Numbered from the stretch's first letter, positions 25,564-34,190 are shown. The stretch is DNA of 64,000 bases from an uncultured Oscillibacter sp. (GCF_900544955.1 NZ_UQXD01000007.1:1-64000), one strand, 5' to 3'. Made by a program: numbers and translations. Notes: a model not told the origin generated them from the sequence alone.

Positions 25564-26985
25564 TCAGGCAACCAGGAAGAACTTCACCAGGAACAGCGCG
25601 GAGATGACGTAGGTCAGGACAGAGACGTCCTTGGCCTTGCCGGAGAACACCTTGATGACGGTGTAGGAGATGAGGCCCAGGCCGATGGCGTGGCCGATGG
25701 AGCCGGAGACGGGCATGCCGATGAGCATCAGCGCCACGGGCACCATCTGGTCCATATCGTCGAAGTGCACGTTCTTCAGGCCCATCAGCATCAGCACGCC
25801 CACATAGATCAGGGCGGAGGAGGTGGCGGCGGCGGGGATGATGGCCGCCACCGGGGCGATGAACATGCAGGCCAGGAACAGCACACCGGTGGTGAGGGCC
25901 GTCAGGCCGGTGCGGCCGCCGGCCTCCACGCCGGAGGCGGACTCCACATAGGTGGTCACGGTGGAGGTGCCCGCGCAGGCGCCGGCCACGGTGCCGATGG
26001 CGTCGGACAGCAGGGCCTCCTTCATGTTGGGCATGTTGCCGTCCTTGTCCACCATCCCGGCCCGGGAGGCGGTGCCCACCAGGGTGCCGATGGTGTCGAA
26101 CATGTCGATCATGCAGAAGGTGATGACCAGGGTGATGGCGGTAAACCAGCCGATGTCCAGGAAGCCCTGGAAGTTGAACTTAAAGAGGGTGGTCTCCACC
26201 ATGTCCGCCACCGGCGGGACAAAGGAGGCGGTGGCCAGGGAGGCGAAGGGGCTGATGCCCAGGAACAGGGCCTCCCCCGCCCAGTAGATCACGGAGGCCG
26301 CCAGCATGCCGATGAGCACCGCGGCCCTGATGCCCTTCTTCGCCAGAATCACAATGACGAACAGGCCGATGAACATGGTCACCACGGCCAGCACCATGGC
26401 GCTGTAACCGGAGCCCATGTTGGTCTGGGCCACGCTGGGGGTCAGGGCGCCGAAGAAGTCCCGCATGACGAAGAAGGGGCCGCCGGTCTCGGAGTAGACG
26501 CCGGCGTTGGAGCCCAGGCCAATGTTCATCAGCATGATGCCGATGGCGGGGGCGATGCCCAGGCGGACGCCCAGGGGGATGGCCTCCACAATCTTCTCCC
26601 GGATGTTCAGAAGGGACAGGGCGATGAACACGATGCCCTCCACCAGGATGATGACCAGGGCGGCCTGAAAGCTCTCCACATAGGTCATGCCGGTGAGGGC
26701 CGCCACGTTGGCCACCACCACCGCGAAGAAGCTGTTCAGTCCCATGCCCGGCGCCAGGGCAAAGGGCTTGTTGGCCAGGAAGGCCATGCAGAACATGGCG
26801 ATGGCGGAGGCGATGCAGGTGGCCAGGAACACGCCGTTCCACAGCGAGGACCCCACATCAAAATTGGTCAGCAAATTCGGGTTCAGCGCGATGATGTAGG
26901 CCATGGTCATAAAGGTGGTGAGACCGGCCAGAATCTCCGTGCGGACGGTGGTGCCGTTCTCCTTCAGCTTGAATAGCTTTTCCAT
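25564..26985 (-). CDS. NCS2-family nucleobase permease (AzgA/PbuG-like)
   Basis: A 473-residue transporter with about 12-14 membrane helices, of the AzgA-like branch that takes up hypoxanthine, guanine or adenine with protons. Characteristic segments are TTFMTMAYIIALNP in helix 1, MGLNSFFA, GIMLMNIGLGSNAG, and the GTSTVTTYVESASGVEAGGRTGL loop, shown here in parts, that forms the substrate site. The start is ATG 26985 after AGAGGGAG; upstream in-frame codons to 27072 cover the promoter. No purine riboswitch is recognisable in the 75-base leader. Confidence 0.9.
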   Translation of the reverse strand: MEKLFKLKENGTTVRTEILAGLTTFMTMAYIIALNPNLLTNFDVGSSLWNGVFLATCIASAIAMFCMAFLANKPFALAPGMGLNSFFAVVVANVAALTGMTYVESFQAALVIILVEGIVFIALSLLNIREKIVEAIPLGVRLGIAPAIGIMLMNIGLGSNAGVYSETGGPFFVMRDFFGALTPSVAQTNMGSGYSAMVLAVVTMFIGLFVIVILAKKGIRAAVLIGMLAASVIYWAGEALFLGISPFASLATASFVPPVADMVETTLFKFNFQGFLDIGWFTAITLVITFCMIDMFDTIGTLVGTASRAGMVDKDGNMPNMKEALLSDAIGTVAGACAGTSTVTTYVESASGVEAGGRTGLTALTTGVLFLACMFIAPVAAIIPAAATSSALIYVGVLMLMGLKNVHFDDMDQMVPVALMLIGMPVSGSIGHAIGLGLISYTVIKVFSGKAKDVSVLTYVISALFLVKFFLVA

Positions 26986-27067
26986 AGTTCTCCCTCTTTT
27001 CCCCGTCTCCCGGACGCTCCCTCCATCTACAAAATTTTTTGTCCGGGAAAACAGTTTTTGTATTTTT

Positions 27068-27096
27068 ATCATATAAAAAATCTGTTAGAAATTCAA
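27068..27096 (-). promoter_or_regulatory. Promoter of the NCS2 permease gene
   Basis: On the minus strand TTGAAT (27096-27091), 17 bases, TATGAT (27073-27068). The leader it starts contains a 7-bp inverted repeat CCCGGAC/GTCCGGG between 27048 and 27006, of unknown role. Confidence 0.7.
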
Positions 27097-27174
27097 GAGG
27101 GGACCCCAGGTCATTTCGTGGAAAAAGGTCGACCCTTTTTAGAACAACTCACAAGAGTTCCCCCTCCTCCCGCC

Positions 27175-27207
27175 AAAAAGCCCCGGCCTTTGGCGGGCCG
27201 GGGCTTT
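27175..27207 (-). terminator. Intrinsic terminator of the AEC transporter gene
   Basis: On the minus strand a GCCCCGGCCC stem is followed by CTTTTTGG, just after the stop at 27215. Confidence 0.8.
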
Positions 27208-27214
27208 GGAGGGT

Positions 27215-28120
27215 TCAGATCAGGGCCAGTGTCCGCAGGATGTACAACCACAGCGTGAAGGTAAACGCGCTGCAAACGGTGGTCAGCACCACTGTTCCGG
27301 CGCTGAGGGTCCCCTCGTGACCCATGCTGCGGGCCATGTTAAAGCAGCTCACCGTGGCGGGAGAGGCCAGCATAATCAAAATCACCACCAGCACCTCCCC
27401 CCGGTAGCCCAGGTGGATGGCCACGGGGAGGAACAGCGCCCCAAAGACCAGCAGCTTGAAGACGCTGCTCACCACCGTGGGCTTCCAGCAGCCCAAGACC
27501 TTCCGCGGCTCGATGGAGGCGCCCAGGGCCAGCAGGCCCAGCGGCGTGGCGGTGGCCGCAAGGGAGGAGACCGACCGCTGGAGGATCACCGGCTGTGGAA
27601 TCTTCAGCAGGGACCACAGCAGCCCCACGGCGATGCCCAGAATGATGGGATTGGTGACAATCCCCTTTGCCGCCTTCCCCAGGGCCTTCCGGTCCAGGCG
27701 GCCGCCGGGCACCATCAGCGTCAGCAGCAGCACCGCCGCCACGTTGTACAGCGGCACCGCGCCGATGAGCACCAGCGCCAGGGGGCCGGAGCTCCCGTAG
27801 ATGTTCTGCATCAGCGCGGTTCCCAGCAGCGCCTGGCTGCCCCGGTAGCCCGCCTGGATGAACTCCGCCCGCAGCCCCGTCTCCCGCAGGAGGAAGGACA
27901 GCCCCAGCAGCAGCAAAATGGACAGCAGGCTGGTCACAAAGCAGAAGACCACCACGCCGCCGTTCCAGATGGTGTGGAAATCGGAGGTGGCCAGATTTTG
28001 AAAGAGCTGCACCGGCAGAGCCACCTGAAAGACGAAGGTGTTCAGGCAGTCGGCGAAGCGGCTGTCCAGCAGCCGGGTCTTGTTGTGCAGCAGGTACCCC
28101 AGCACCATCATGGAAAACAC
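27215..28120 (-). CDS. AEC-family transporter (auxin efflux carrier type)
   Basis: A membrane protein of about 301 residues with ten hydrophobic helices in the 5+5 arrangement of the AEC family, which exports or imports small carboxylates and amino acids; the substrate is unknown. NPIILGIAVGLL and ATPLGLLALGAS are family-typical. The only standard start is GTG 28120, which has no ribosome binding site and cuts into the first helix; the frame stays open upstream through LIFSLNATVPVF, the normal AEC beginning. A CTG at 28150 is the only likely earlier start. The true start is therefore uncertain or the gene has lost it. Confidence 0.8.
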   Translation of the reverse strand: MFSMMVLGYLLHNKTRLLDSRFADCLNTFVFQVALPVQLFQNLATSDFHTIWNGGVVVFCFVTSLLSILLLLGLSFLLRETGLRAEFIQAGYRGSQALLGTALMQNIYGSSGPLALVLIGAVPLYNVAAVLLLTLMVPGGRLDRKALGKAAKGIVTNPIILGIAVGLLWSLLKIPQPVILQRSVSSLAATATPLGLLALGASIEPRKVLGCWKPTVVSSVFKLLVFGALFLPVAIHLGYRGEVLVVILIMLASPATVSCFNMARSMGHEGTLSAGTVVLTTVCSAFTFTLWLYILRTLALI

Positions 28121-28184
28121 CGGAACGGTGGCGTTGAGGCTGAAAATCAGATTGTCCGTGGGAGGTTCTCCCCTTTCCTTGTGG

Positions 28185-28213
28185 AAAAGCCGTCCTCTCG
28201 GAGGACGGCTTTT
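28185..28213 (-). terminator. Terminator of glyS (bidirectional)
   Basis: A 13-bp perfect inverted repeat AAAAGCCGTCCTC/GAGGACGGCTTTT that lies 16 bases beyond the glyS stop and has T runs on both strands. Confidence 0.85.
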
Positions 28214-28228
28214 TCCTGTCTGCGGCGC

Positions 28229-29644
28229 TCAGTAAGCCAGCTTTTCCGCCAGATACGCCTTCAGCTCCGCGATGGGCAGGCGCACCTGCTCCATGGTGTC
28301 CCGGTCCCGGACGGTGACGCAGTTGTCACCGGCCTTCTCCCCGTCGCCCACGGTGTCAAAGTCCACGGTGACGCAGTAGGGGGTGCCGATCTCGTCCTCC
28401 CGGCGGTAGCGCTTGCCGATGGAGCCGGTGTCGTCGTAGTCCACCATCCACTCCTTGGACAGCTCTGCCTGAATCTCCCGGGCCTTGTCGCCCAGCTTCT
28501 TGCTCAGGGGCAGCACCGCCACCTTGAAGGGGGCGATGGCGGGATGGAAGCGCATGACCACCCGGGTGTCGTTCTTGGCCGCGTCCACCACTTCCTCGTC
28601 GTAGGCCTCCACCAGCAGGGCCAGGGTCATCCGGTCAGCGCCCAGGGAGGGCTCGATGACGTAGGGGATATAGTGCTCGTTCTTCTCCTGGTCGAAGTAG
28701 GTCAAATCCTGGCCGGAGTGCTCCTGGTGCTGCTTGAGGTCGTAGTTGGTTCGGTCCGCCACGCCCCACAGCTCGCCCCAGCCGAAGGGGAAGCGGTACT
28801 CAAAGTCCGTGGTGGCCTTGGAGTAGAAGGCCAGCTCCTCGGGCTCGTGGTCCCGCAGCCGCAGGTTCTCCTCCTTCACGTTCAGGCCGATGAGCCAGTC
28901 GTGGCAGTAGGTCCGCCAATACTGGAACCACTCCAGGTCCGTGTCGGGCTTGCAGAAGAACTCCAGCTCCATCTGCTCAAACTCCCGGATGCGGAAGATG
29001 AAGTTGCCCGGGGTGATCTCGTTGCGGAAGCTCTTGCCCACCTGGCACACGCCGAAGGGCAGCTTGCGGCGGGTGGTGCGCTGGATGGCGGGGAAGTTGA
29101 CAAAGATGCCCTGAGCGGTCTCCGGGCGGAGGTAGACCTCGTTGGCGTTGTCCTCGGTGACGCCCTGGTGGGTTTTGAACATCAGGTTAAACTTCCGGAT
29201 GTCGGTGAAATCGCTCTTGCCGCAGCCGGGGCAGGGGACCTGCTTCTCCCGGATGAAGGCCACCAGGTCCTCCTGGGTCATGGCCTCCACGTTGACGTCC
29301 AGGCCGTTTTCATTCACATAGGCCTCCACCAGCTTGTCCGCCCGGTGGCGCATTTTGCAGGCCTTGCAGTCGATGAGGGGGTCGTTGAAGGTGGCCACGT
29401 GGCCGGAGGCCACCCACACCTCGGGGTTCATCAAAATCGCGGCGTCCAGCCCCACGTTGTAGGGGTTCTCCTGGACGAATTTCTTCCACCAGGCCCGCTT
29501 CACGTTGTTCTTCAGCTCCACGCCCAGGGGGCCGTAGTCCCAGCTGTTGGCCAGGCCTCCGTAAATCTCGCTGCCGGGGAACACAAATCCCCGGCCCTTG
29601 CACAGGGCCACAATTTTTTCCATGGTTTTCTGCTGGTTTTCCAT
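28229..29644 (-). CDS. glyS: Glycyl-tRNA synthetase, homodimeric type
   Basis: A 471-residue class II glycyl-tRNA synthetase of the alpha2 type used by Gram-positives, archaea and eukaryotes, as opposed to the alpha2beta2 GlyQS enzyme. GSEIYGGLANSWDYGPLG is the N-terminal signature, CKAC and CPGC flank a zinc-binding insertion (about residues 95-150), YLRPETAQGIFVNF and FRNEITP belong to motif 2, and the anticodon-binding domain starts near residue 375. Ribosome binding site AGAAGGAG precedes ATG 29644. Expression is controlled by the upstream glycine T-box. Confidence 0.95.
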   Translation of the reverse strand: MENQQKTMEKIVALCKGRGFVFPGSEIYGGLANSWDYGPLGVELKNNVKRAWWKKFVQENPYNVGLDAAILMNPEVWVASGHVATFNDPLIDCKACKMRHRADKLVEAYVNENGLDVNVEAMTQEDLVAFIREKQVPCPGCGKSDFTDIRKFNLMFKTHQGVTEDNANEVYLRPETAQGIFVNFPAIQRTTRRKLPFGVCQVGKSFRNEITPGNFIFRIREFEQMELEFFCKPDTDLEWFQYWRTYCHDWLIGLNVKEENLRLRDHEPEELAFYSKATTDFEYRFPFGWGELWGVADRTNYDLKQHQEHSGQDLTYFDQEKNEHYIPYVIEPSLGADRMTLALLVEAYDEEVVDAAKNDTRVVMRFHPAIAPFKVAVLPLSKKLGDKAREIQAELSKEWMVDYDDTGSIGKRYRREDEIGTPYCVTVDFDTVGDGEKAGDNCVTVRDRDTMEQVRLPIAELKAYLAEKLAY

Positions 29645-29689
29645 GATAACGTCTCCTTCTCCTTCGATGATCGTCCGGCACAGGACGAA

Positions 29690-29928
29690 AAAAACGCCCT
29701 GAGCCGTCTTGGCTCAGGGCGAACTGCTCGCAGTCCGTGGTTCCACCTGAATTTCCCCGGTGGGGGACACTCTGCCCGGTAACGGCGGGGCCCGGCGAAG
29801 CATTTCCGCTCCGCGGCTCCAGGGCGCCTTCTCCCCTCTCCCGCAAGGACTCGCACCAGCCGTCCTCTCTCTTTTCCGGGATCAATGGGATACTGTTCCC
29901 TGTCACAGCCTTTTGGATATCGTGAGAA
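29690..29928 (-). ncRNA. Glycine T-box leader of glyS
   Basis: On the minus strand, the T-box GGTGGAACCACGG (29747-29735) is followed by a terminator with stem CGCCCTGAGCC/GGCTCAGGGCG and a run of seven T (29719-29690). Stem I elements are present further upstream, including AGAGAGGACGG and GGCTGGTGCGAG, and the specifier bulge GAAGGCG has GGC at 29828-29826, a glycine codon, matching the downstream gene. Confidence 0.93.
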
Positions 29929-29956
29929 CTGTATCACGTTTTTCCCCGCTTGTCAA
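29928..29956 (-). promoter_or_regulatory. Promoter of the glyS T-box leader
   Basis: Minus strand TTGACA (29956-29951), 17 bases, TACAGT (29933-29928), four bases after the stop of the upstream gene. Confidence 0.75.
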
Positions 29957-29959
29957 GCG

Positions 29960-31306
29960 CTATCCCGCCGTGACGCCAGCGGGGCCGTCATAGCGGATGC
30001 TTCCGCCGTCCGGGCTTTGAACCGTCGTCACCGCGATCTGCCCGTCCTCCATCAGGGCAAACCATACGCAGCCCCCCGCCGCCCCCACCATGCCGTCGTG
30101 GGGAATCAAATCCGCCCGGTCCTCGGTGTACTGGTTTCTCGACATCTCCTCCAGCAGCCCGGGGGTGAACATCTGGCCGTATAGCGGCAGGAAGTCCTCC
30201 GCCGACGCCACCGTCCACTCCTCCCCGTCCGCCGTAGTCACCAGCCGGGGCCAGACGATCATCTCTGCCGCGTCCAAGCGGCGGTCCTCCTCCACCGCCT
30301 GGCGGAACCGGCGGTAAAAGGCCTGGGCGGCGGGCTCCTCCATGGCGGTGGCCGCGTAAAACAGCTCCGCCGTCAGCCCCGCCTGGGCCTGGGAATCCCC
30401 GGTCATCTCCGGGGGCGTCACCGCTTGGAGCACGTCGAAGCGAATCCCGTCTGCCAGCGATTCCAAGTCCTCCATGGTAAGACCGCTGCTGGTCCCCGAG
30501 AGCACGTTCACCGCCACAAGGCAAGCTGAAAAGTCCCCCAAAATCAGCGCCTTGCCGGGACCCAGGGCCAGCGTCACCGTCCCGCCGCCGGCCGTCTCAT
30601 AGGCCTGCTCCCGGTATTCCCCCACGGCGCCGATGTGCAGCGTCACTTCATCGAAGGTGCCCTTCACTGACCGGCGGAGTTGATAGTCCACGGCGCCCAG
30701 GCCCGGCAGCACCGCGCCGCCGTCGGTTTGGAAAGTCCCATCTTCGTAGAGGTAGGCCCAGAATTTTTGGTGGTTTTCCGCCAGAAACTCCCCGCCCACC
30801 CGGCGGCAGAGCTCGTCGTGGTCTACCATGTTCATCTCGGTATGGAGGTTCAAACCGTATTTTCCGGCGATGGCGCGCAGCGCTTCCAACATCTCTGGGG
30901 TGTAGACGCCGTAATATCCGGCGCTGAGTTCCCCCTCCAGTCCGGTGGGGCCGTTTCCGACGCTCTCCAAAATCTCTCCGTCCGCGTCGTACTTCGCCAA
31001 AAAGGCCTCCCACTCCGCCAAGGCCTTTCCCTCGGGACTATCCCCATAGCCCTGAAGGCTGATGACATCGGCCGGCGCGGTTTCCTCCTCCGGCCCGGCG
31101 GGCAGCAGAAGCTCCCGCAGGCCAAACCATCCGGTGGCCGCCGCCACGGTGGTCACCGCCCCCAGCAGTACAAGTACCGCCGCCAGCGGCACCCACCTTT
31201 TTTTGCTCCTCCGCCTCCGCCCCATGGCCTCATATGCCTCCCAACCGATCTCCGCAGTGGAGTGGACCTGCGAAAAGGTCTCCTGATACAGCCGCCTATT
31301 CTCCAT
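29960..31306 (-). CDS. Membrane-anchored protein encoded with an ECF sigma factor (putative anti-sigma factor)
   Basis: A 448-residue single-pass protein. Residues 1-36 are cytoplasmic and basic (MGRRRRSKKR at 28-37), a helix spans about 38-58, and about 390 residues are extracytoplasmic. The start overlaps the sigma factor stop by 11 bases, the usual arrangement for an anti-sigma partner. No zinc-binding HxxxCxxC anti-sigma motif is seen and the external domain is not one I recognise, so an anti-sigma role is inference from gene order and topology. Confidence 0.75.
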   Translation of the reverse strand: MENRRLYQETFSQVHSTAEIGWEAYEAMGRRRRSKKRWVPLAAVLVLLGAVTTVAAATGWFGLRELLLPAGPEEETAPADVISLQGYGDSPEGKALAEWEAFLAKYDADGEILESVGNGPTGLEGELSAGYYGVYTPEMLEALRAIAGKYGLNLHTEMNMVDHDELCRRVGGEFLAENHQKFWAYLYEDGTFQTDGGAVLPGLGAVDYQLRRSVKGTFDEVTLHIGAVGEYREQAYETAGGGTVTLALGPGKALILGDFSACLVAVNVLSGTSSGLTMEDLESLADGIRFDVLQAVTPPEMTGDSQAQAGLTAELFYAATAMEEPAAQAFYRRFRQAVEEDRRLDAAEMIVWPRLVTTADGEEWTVASAEDFLPLYGQMFTPGLLEEMSRNQYTEDRADLIPHDGMVGAAGGCVWFALMEDGQIAVTTVQSPDGGSIRYDGPAGVTAG

Positions 31307-31784
31307 TCCGCCACACCTCCTCCGTCAGCCTTTGCCGCAGCCTGTCCCGGGCCCGGGACAGCCGGGTGGTCACCGCGGTCTCCTTCACCTCCAGCACCTG
31401 CGCGATCTCCCGGACCGACAGCTCCTCATAGTAAAAGAGGTTCAGTACCGTCCGGTACTTCTCCGGCAGTTCCATCACCGCCCGGTACAGCTCCGCCTGG
31501 GAGTCCTCCTGAAACACCGGCGTCTCCGGCACCTCCTCCAGAGACACCCGCCGCCGGCGCCAGGCACTTTTCAAGGCATCCTTGCAGACGTTCACCGTCA
31601 CCCGCATCAACCAGCGGCGGAGATGCTCCTCTCCCGCGAAGGGGTCCTGCCGGGTGTACAGGCGCAAAAACACCTCCTGCACCGCGTCCTCCGCGTCGGG
31701 CCGGTTGGCAAAGTAGTGCAGGGCGATGCGGTACACCATATCTTGATAGACTGCCGCCGCTTGGTTAAATTCCGTTCGTTCCAT
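31296..31784 (-). CDS. ECF-type RNA polymerase sigma factor
   Basis: A 162-residue group 4 sigma-70 factor. Region 2 is visible in YRIALHYFANRPDAEDAVQEVFLRLY with RRWLMRVTVNVCKD, and region 4 in LPEKYRTVLNLFYYEELSVREIAQVL followed by the helix-turn-helix SRARDRLRQRL. There is no extra C-terminal domain. ATG 31784 is preceded by GGGGAAGG. It is coupled to the membrane protein downstream. The signal and regulon are unknown; its own upstream region may hold its target promoter. Confidence 0.92.
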   Translation of the reverse strand: MERTEFNQAAAVYQDMVYRIALHYFANRPDAEDAVQEVFLRLYTRQDPFAGEEHLRRWLMRVTVNVCKDALKSAWRRRRVSLEEVPETPVFQEDSQAELYRAVMELPEKYRTVLNLFYYEELSVREIAQVLEVKETAVTTRLSRARDRLRQRLTEEVWRNGE

Positions 31785-31819
31785 GGCCTTCCCCTGTTTT
31801 CTTCAACATCCTGGTACTT

Positions 31820-31849
31820 ATCATACGACCCGGCGGGGCCGTTTGTCAC
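31820..31849 (-). promoter_or_regulatory. Promoter of the sigma/anti-sigma pair
   Basis: Minus strand GTGACA (31849-31844), 18 bases, TATGAT (31825-31820). The same stretch reads GTGACAAAC-N13-CGTAT, which also resembles ECF promoters, so autoregulation is possible. Confidence 0.55.
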
Positions 31850-31858
31850 GGAATGCAA

Positions 31859-31897
31859 AAAAAAAGCCGTCCGAAGCAGCGCTCCGGACGGCTTTTT
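31859..31897 (-). terminator. Terminator of the jag operon (bidirectional)
   Basis: Inverted repeat AAAAGCCGTCCG/CGGACGGCTTTT with T runs on both strands, starting at the jag stop. Confidence 0.85.
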
Positions 31898-32734
31898 TCA
31901 CTTTTTGTCCCGGTCGTAGGCCACAATGACCCGCCGGTTGGGGTCGGTGCCGGTGGAATAGGTGGTGACGCCGGGCACATCCTGGAGGGCGGTGTGAATC
32001 ACATGCCGCTCGTAGGCGTTCATGGGCTCCAGGGTGACGCTGCGGCGGTACTTGACCACCTTCCCCGCCACCTTCCGGGCCAGGCTCTGCAAGCTCTGCT
32101 CCCGCTTCTCCCGGTATCCCTCCGCGTCCAGCTGGACCCGGACCCGGCCGCCGGTGCGATTCACGGCATAGCTGGTCAGCTGCTGGATGGCGTCCAGGGT
32201 CTCGCCCCGGCGGCCGATAAGGCCGCCCAGTCCCTGGCCCACCAGCAGCACCCGGTAGCGGCCCTTCTCCGGCAGATACACCCGGATCTCGGCGCTGCTC
32301 TCCATCTGGGCCAGCAGCCCGGTGAGGAAGGCCTTAATGGCCTGGGCCTTTTCGTCGTCCACTTCCTCCTCCGTCTCCAGTGCAGGGGCGGGGGCGGACG
32401 GGCGGGCGGCGGGGGCCTTTGCCGGCGCCGCCTGCTTGGCGGCGGGCTTCTCCGCAGGCACTTCCGCGGGGCGCTCCGCCGGCTGTTCAACCGCTTTTTC
32501 CCGGACGGTCTCCACGCTGGCCGCGGAGGGCGCCTCCTGGGGAGCGGCGGGCTCCTCGTCGGGGCCATAGCTCACCCGCACCTTGGCGGGACAGCTGCCA
32601 AGACCCAGGAAACCGGACTTGGCGCGTTCCAGAATCTCAACGGACACATCATCCCGGTCGAGGCCAAGCTGCGCCAGCGCCTTGCTGATGGCCTCTTCCT
32701 CATTCTTGCCCGTTACATCGATAAACTCTCTCAT
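31898..32734 (-). CDS. jag: RNA-binding protein Jag/KhpB (SpoIIIJ-associated)
   Basis: A 278-residue protein with the Jag-N domain (1-55, KSGFLGLGSCPAKVRV), an Ala/Pro/Glu-rich low-complexity linker (about 58-120), a KH domain with GLIGRRGETLDAIQ, and a C-terminal R3H domain. KhpB binds RNA with KhpA and affects cell division and elongation. It follows yidC by 13 bases and ends the rpmH-rnpA-yidD-yidC-jag operon. The linker is longer than in Bacillus Jag. mnmE, which normally follows, is absent. Confidence 0.94.
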   Translation of the reverse strand: MREFIDVTGKNEEEAISKALAQLGLDRDDVSVEILERAKSGFLGLGSCPAKVRVSYGPDEEPAAPQEAPSAASVETVREKAVEQPAERPAEVPAEKPAAKQAAPAKAPAARPSAPAPALETEEEVDDEKAQAIKAFLTGLLAQMESSAEIRVYLPEKGRYRVLLVGQGLGGLIGRRGETLDAIQQLTSYAVNRTGGRVRVQLDAEGYREKREQSLQSLARKVAGKVVKYRRSVTLEPMNAYERHVIHTALQDVPGVTTYSTGTDPNRRVIVAYDRDKK

Positions 32735-32747
32735 AACGGTTCCTCAC

Positions 32748-33920
32748 TCAATCTTCGCTCTCGTAGCGTTCTTCCCGGTAAGCGCGGCCTCTGGCATAGG
32801 GGCGGTCGCCGATACGGCCCGCCTCCGTGGTGCTGCTCCCGGCCTTCTTCGCCTTCAGGGCCTTGGCCTCCTGGGCGGCCTTCCGCTTCTCCTTCAGGCT
32901 CTGCTTCTGTTCCGCCTGCTGTTTGCGCTGCTCCTGGAGGGCTTTGGCCTCCTCCATCCGGCGCTGCCGGTCCGACTGGCGGGCCTCATAGCGGGCGGCT
33001 TCCTCTTCCTCCAGCTTTTTGTTGAAAAACTTCCCCAGAATCACTTCCTGAATCACGGAGAAGCCGCTCTGGGCAATCCAGTAAATGCCCAGGGCCGCCG
33101 GCATGATAAAGGCGATATACACGGAGAACAGGGGCATCATGTACATCATGCTCTTGGTGGAGCGGGCGGCGGGGCCCTCCTGCTGGGGCTGCTGCTTCAT
33201 GGTGATGCGGGAGAGCAGGAACTGGGAGCCGCCGGCCAGAATGGGGATCAGCAACAAACCGATACAGGCCCAGCCCAGGGTAAAGTTTGTAAAACCGGTG
33301 CTGGGATTGGCGGTCAGGTCCAGGCCCAGGAAGTTGTAGTTCATGTTGATCCAGCCATCCACGCTGGCGCCGTAGTCCGGCAGCTGGGAGGTGATCTCCT
33401 TCACCAGGTTGATCTGGCCGTAGGGCAGCAGCTGGGGCAGGCCGTTTTTGCCCAGCTCCATGGCGCCGTCCTCCGCCACCCGGACGATGTTGGCAACCGA
33501 CGCGCCGGTGCCCGCCAGATGGTTGATGATGCTGTACATCACATCCTCCGACAGCATCATGAAGTGGGTGACGGGCTGGCGGATGATGGAGTACAGGGCG
33601 ATCAGGATGGGCAGGGGCAGGAAGCTCCACAGGCAGCCGCCCATGGGGCTGACGCCCTCCTCGGCATAGAGCTTTTGCATCTCCTCGCCCATCTTCGCCT
33701 GGTTGTTGGCGTACTTCTTCTGAATCTCCTGCATCCGGCCGGACATCCGGCTCATGCGCATCATGCTCTTCTTGGACTTCATCTGGAAGGGCAGCATGAT
33801 GAGCTTGATCACCAGCGTAAAGAGAATGATGGCCACGCCGTAAGACCCGGTCAGCTCATAGAAAAACCGGACCAGCCAGGCGAACGGGATACAAATATAG
33901 TATCCGATGGTTGAAAACAT
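32748..33920 (-). CDS. yidC: Membrane protein insertase YidC/Oxa1 family
   Basis: A 390-residue insertase working alone or with SecYEG. Five hydrophobic helices of the Oxa1 core are visible: YGVAIILFTLVIKLIMLPFQ near the start with the conserved charged loop KKSMMRMSRM, then MGGCLWSFLPLPILIALY, and later GLLLIPILAGGSQFLLS and MMPLFSVYIAFIMPAALGIYW. The C-terminal 95 residues are a highly charged Lys/Glu/Gln-rich tail, typical of ribosome-contacting tails. No lipobox is seen, unlike Bacillus SpoIIIJ. ATG 33920 after GGAGG is used, not the earlier codon at 33935. Confidence 0.94.
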   Translation of the reverse strand: MFSTIGYYICIPFAWLVRFFYELTGSYGVAIILFTLVIKLIMLPFQMKSKKSMMRMSRMSGRMQEIQKKYANNQAKMGEEMQKLYAEEGVSPMGGCLWSFLPLPILIALYSIIRQPVTHFMMLSEDVMYSIINHLAGTGASVANIVRVAEDGAMELGKNGLPQLLPYGQINLVKEITSQLPDYGASVDGWINMNYNFLGLDLTANPSTGFTNFTLGWACIGLLLIPILAGGSQFLLSRITMKQQPQQEGPAARSTKSMMYMMPLFSVYIAFIMPAALGIYWIAQSGFSVIQEVILGKFFNKKLEEEEAARYEARQSDRQRRMEEAKALQEQRKQQAEQKQSLKEKRKAAQEAKALKAKKAGSSTTEAGRIGDRPYARGRAYREERYESED

Positions 33921-33980
33921 ACTTGCTTCCTCCAAATTGTAGTAAACCGGGGACTGGGGGGAACGGCTTCCCCCGGGGGC

Positions 33981-34190
33981 TCAGGGCACGGGGTCGTATC
34001 CGCCCTTGTGAAACGGATTGCAGCGCAGGATCCGCCGGAACGCCAGATAGCCGCCCTTCAGGGCGCCGTACTTCTCAATGGCCTCCAGCGCGTATTGGGA
34101 GCAGGTGGGCGTGTAGTTGCAGCAGGGCTGGCGGTAGGGGGAGACGGCCTTGCGGTAAAACCGCACCAGAGCCAGCAACACCCGCTTCAT
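33981..34190 (-). CDS. yidD: Membrane protein insertion efficiency factor YidD
   Basis: A 69-residue YidD with the conserved cysteine region CCNYTPTCSQYALEAIEKYG and RRILRCNPFHKGGYDPVP. It is thought to assist YidC-dependent insertion. The start ATG 34190 overlaps the rnpA stop as ATGA; upstream in-frame codons to 34223 are inside rnpA and less likely. Confidence 0.94.
   Translation of the reverse strand: MKRVLLALVRFYRKAVSPYRQPCCNYTPTCSQYALEAIEKYGALKGGYLAFRRILRCNPFHKGGYDPVP

Noticed and set aside
25477..26976. A 499-codon plus-strand frame opposite the NCS2 permease
   Set aside because: It is rich in His/Gly/Asp repeats, has no ribosome binding site, and mirrors the transmembrane gene on the other strand.
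26986..27070. Purine riboswitch in front of the nucleobase permease
   Set aside because: The leader has a short hairpin but none of the conserved aptamer loop or junction sequences of the guanine/adenine class.
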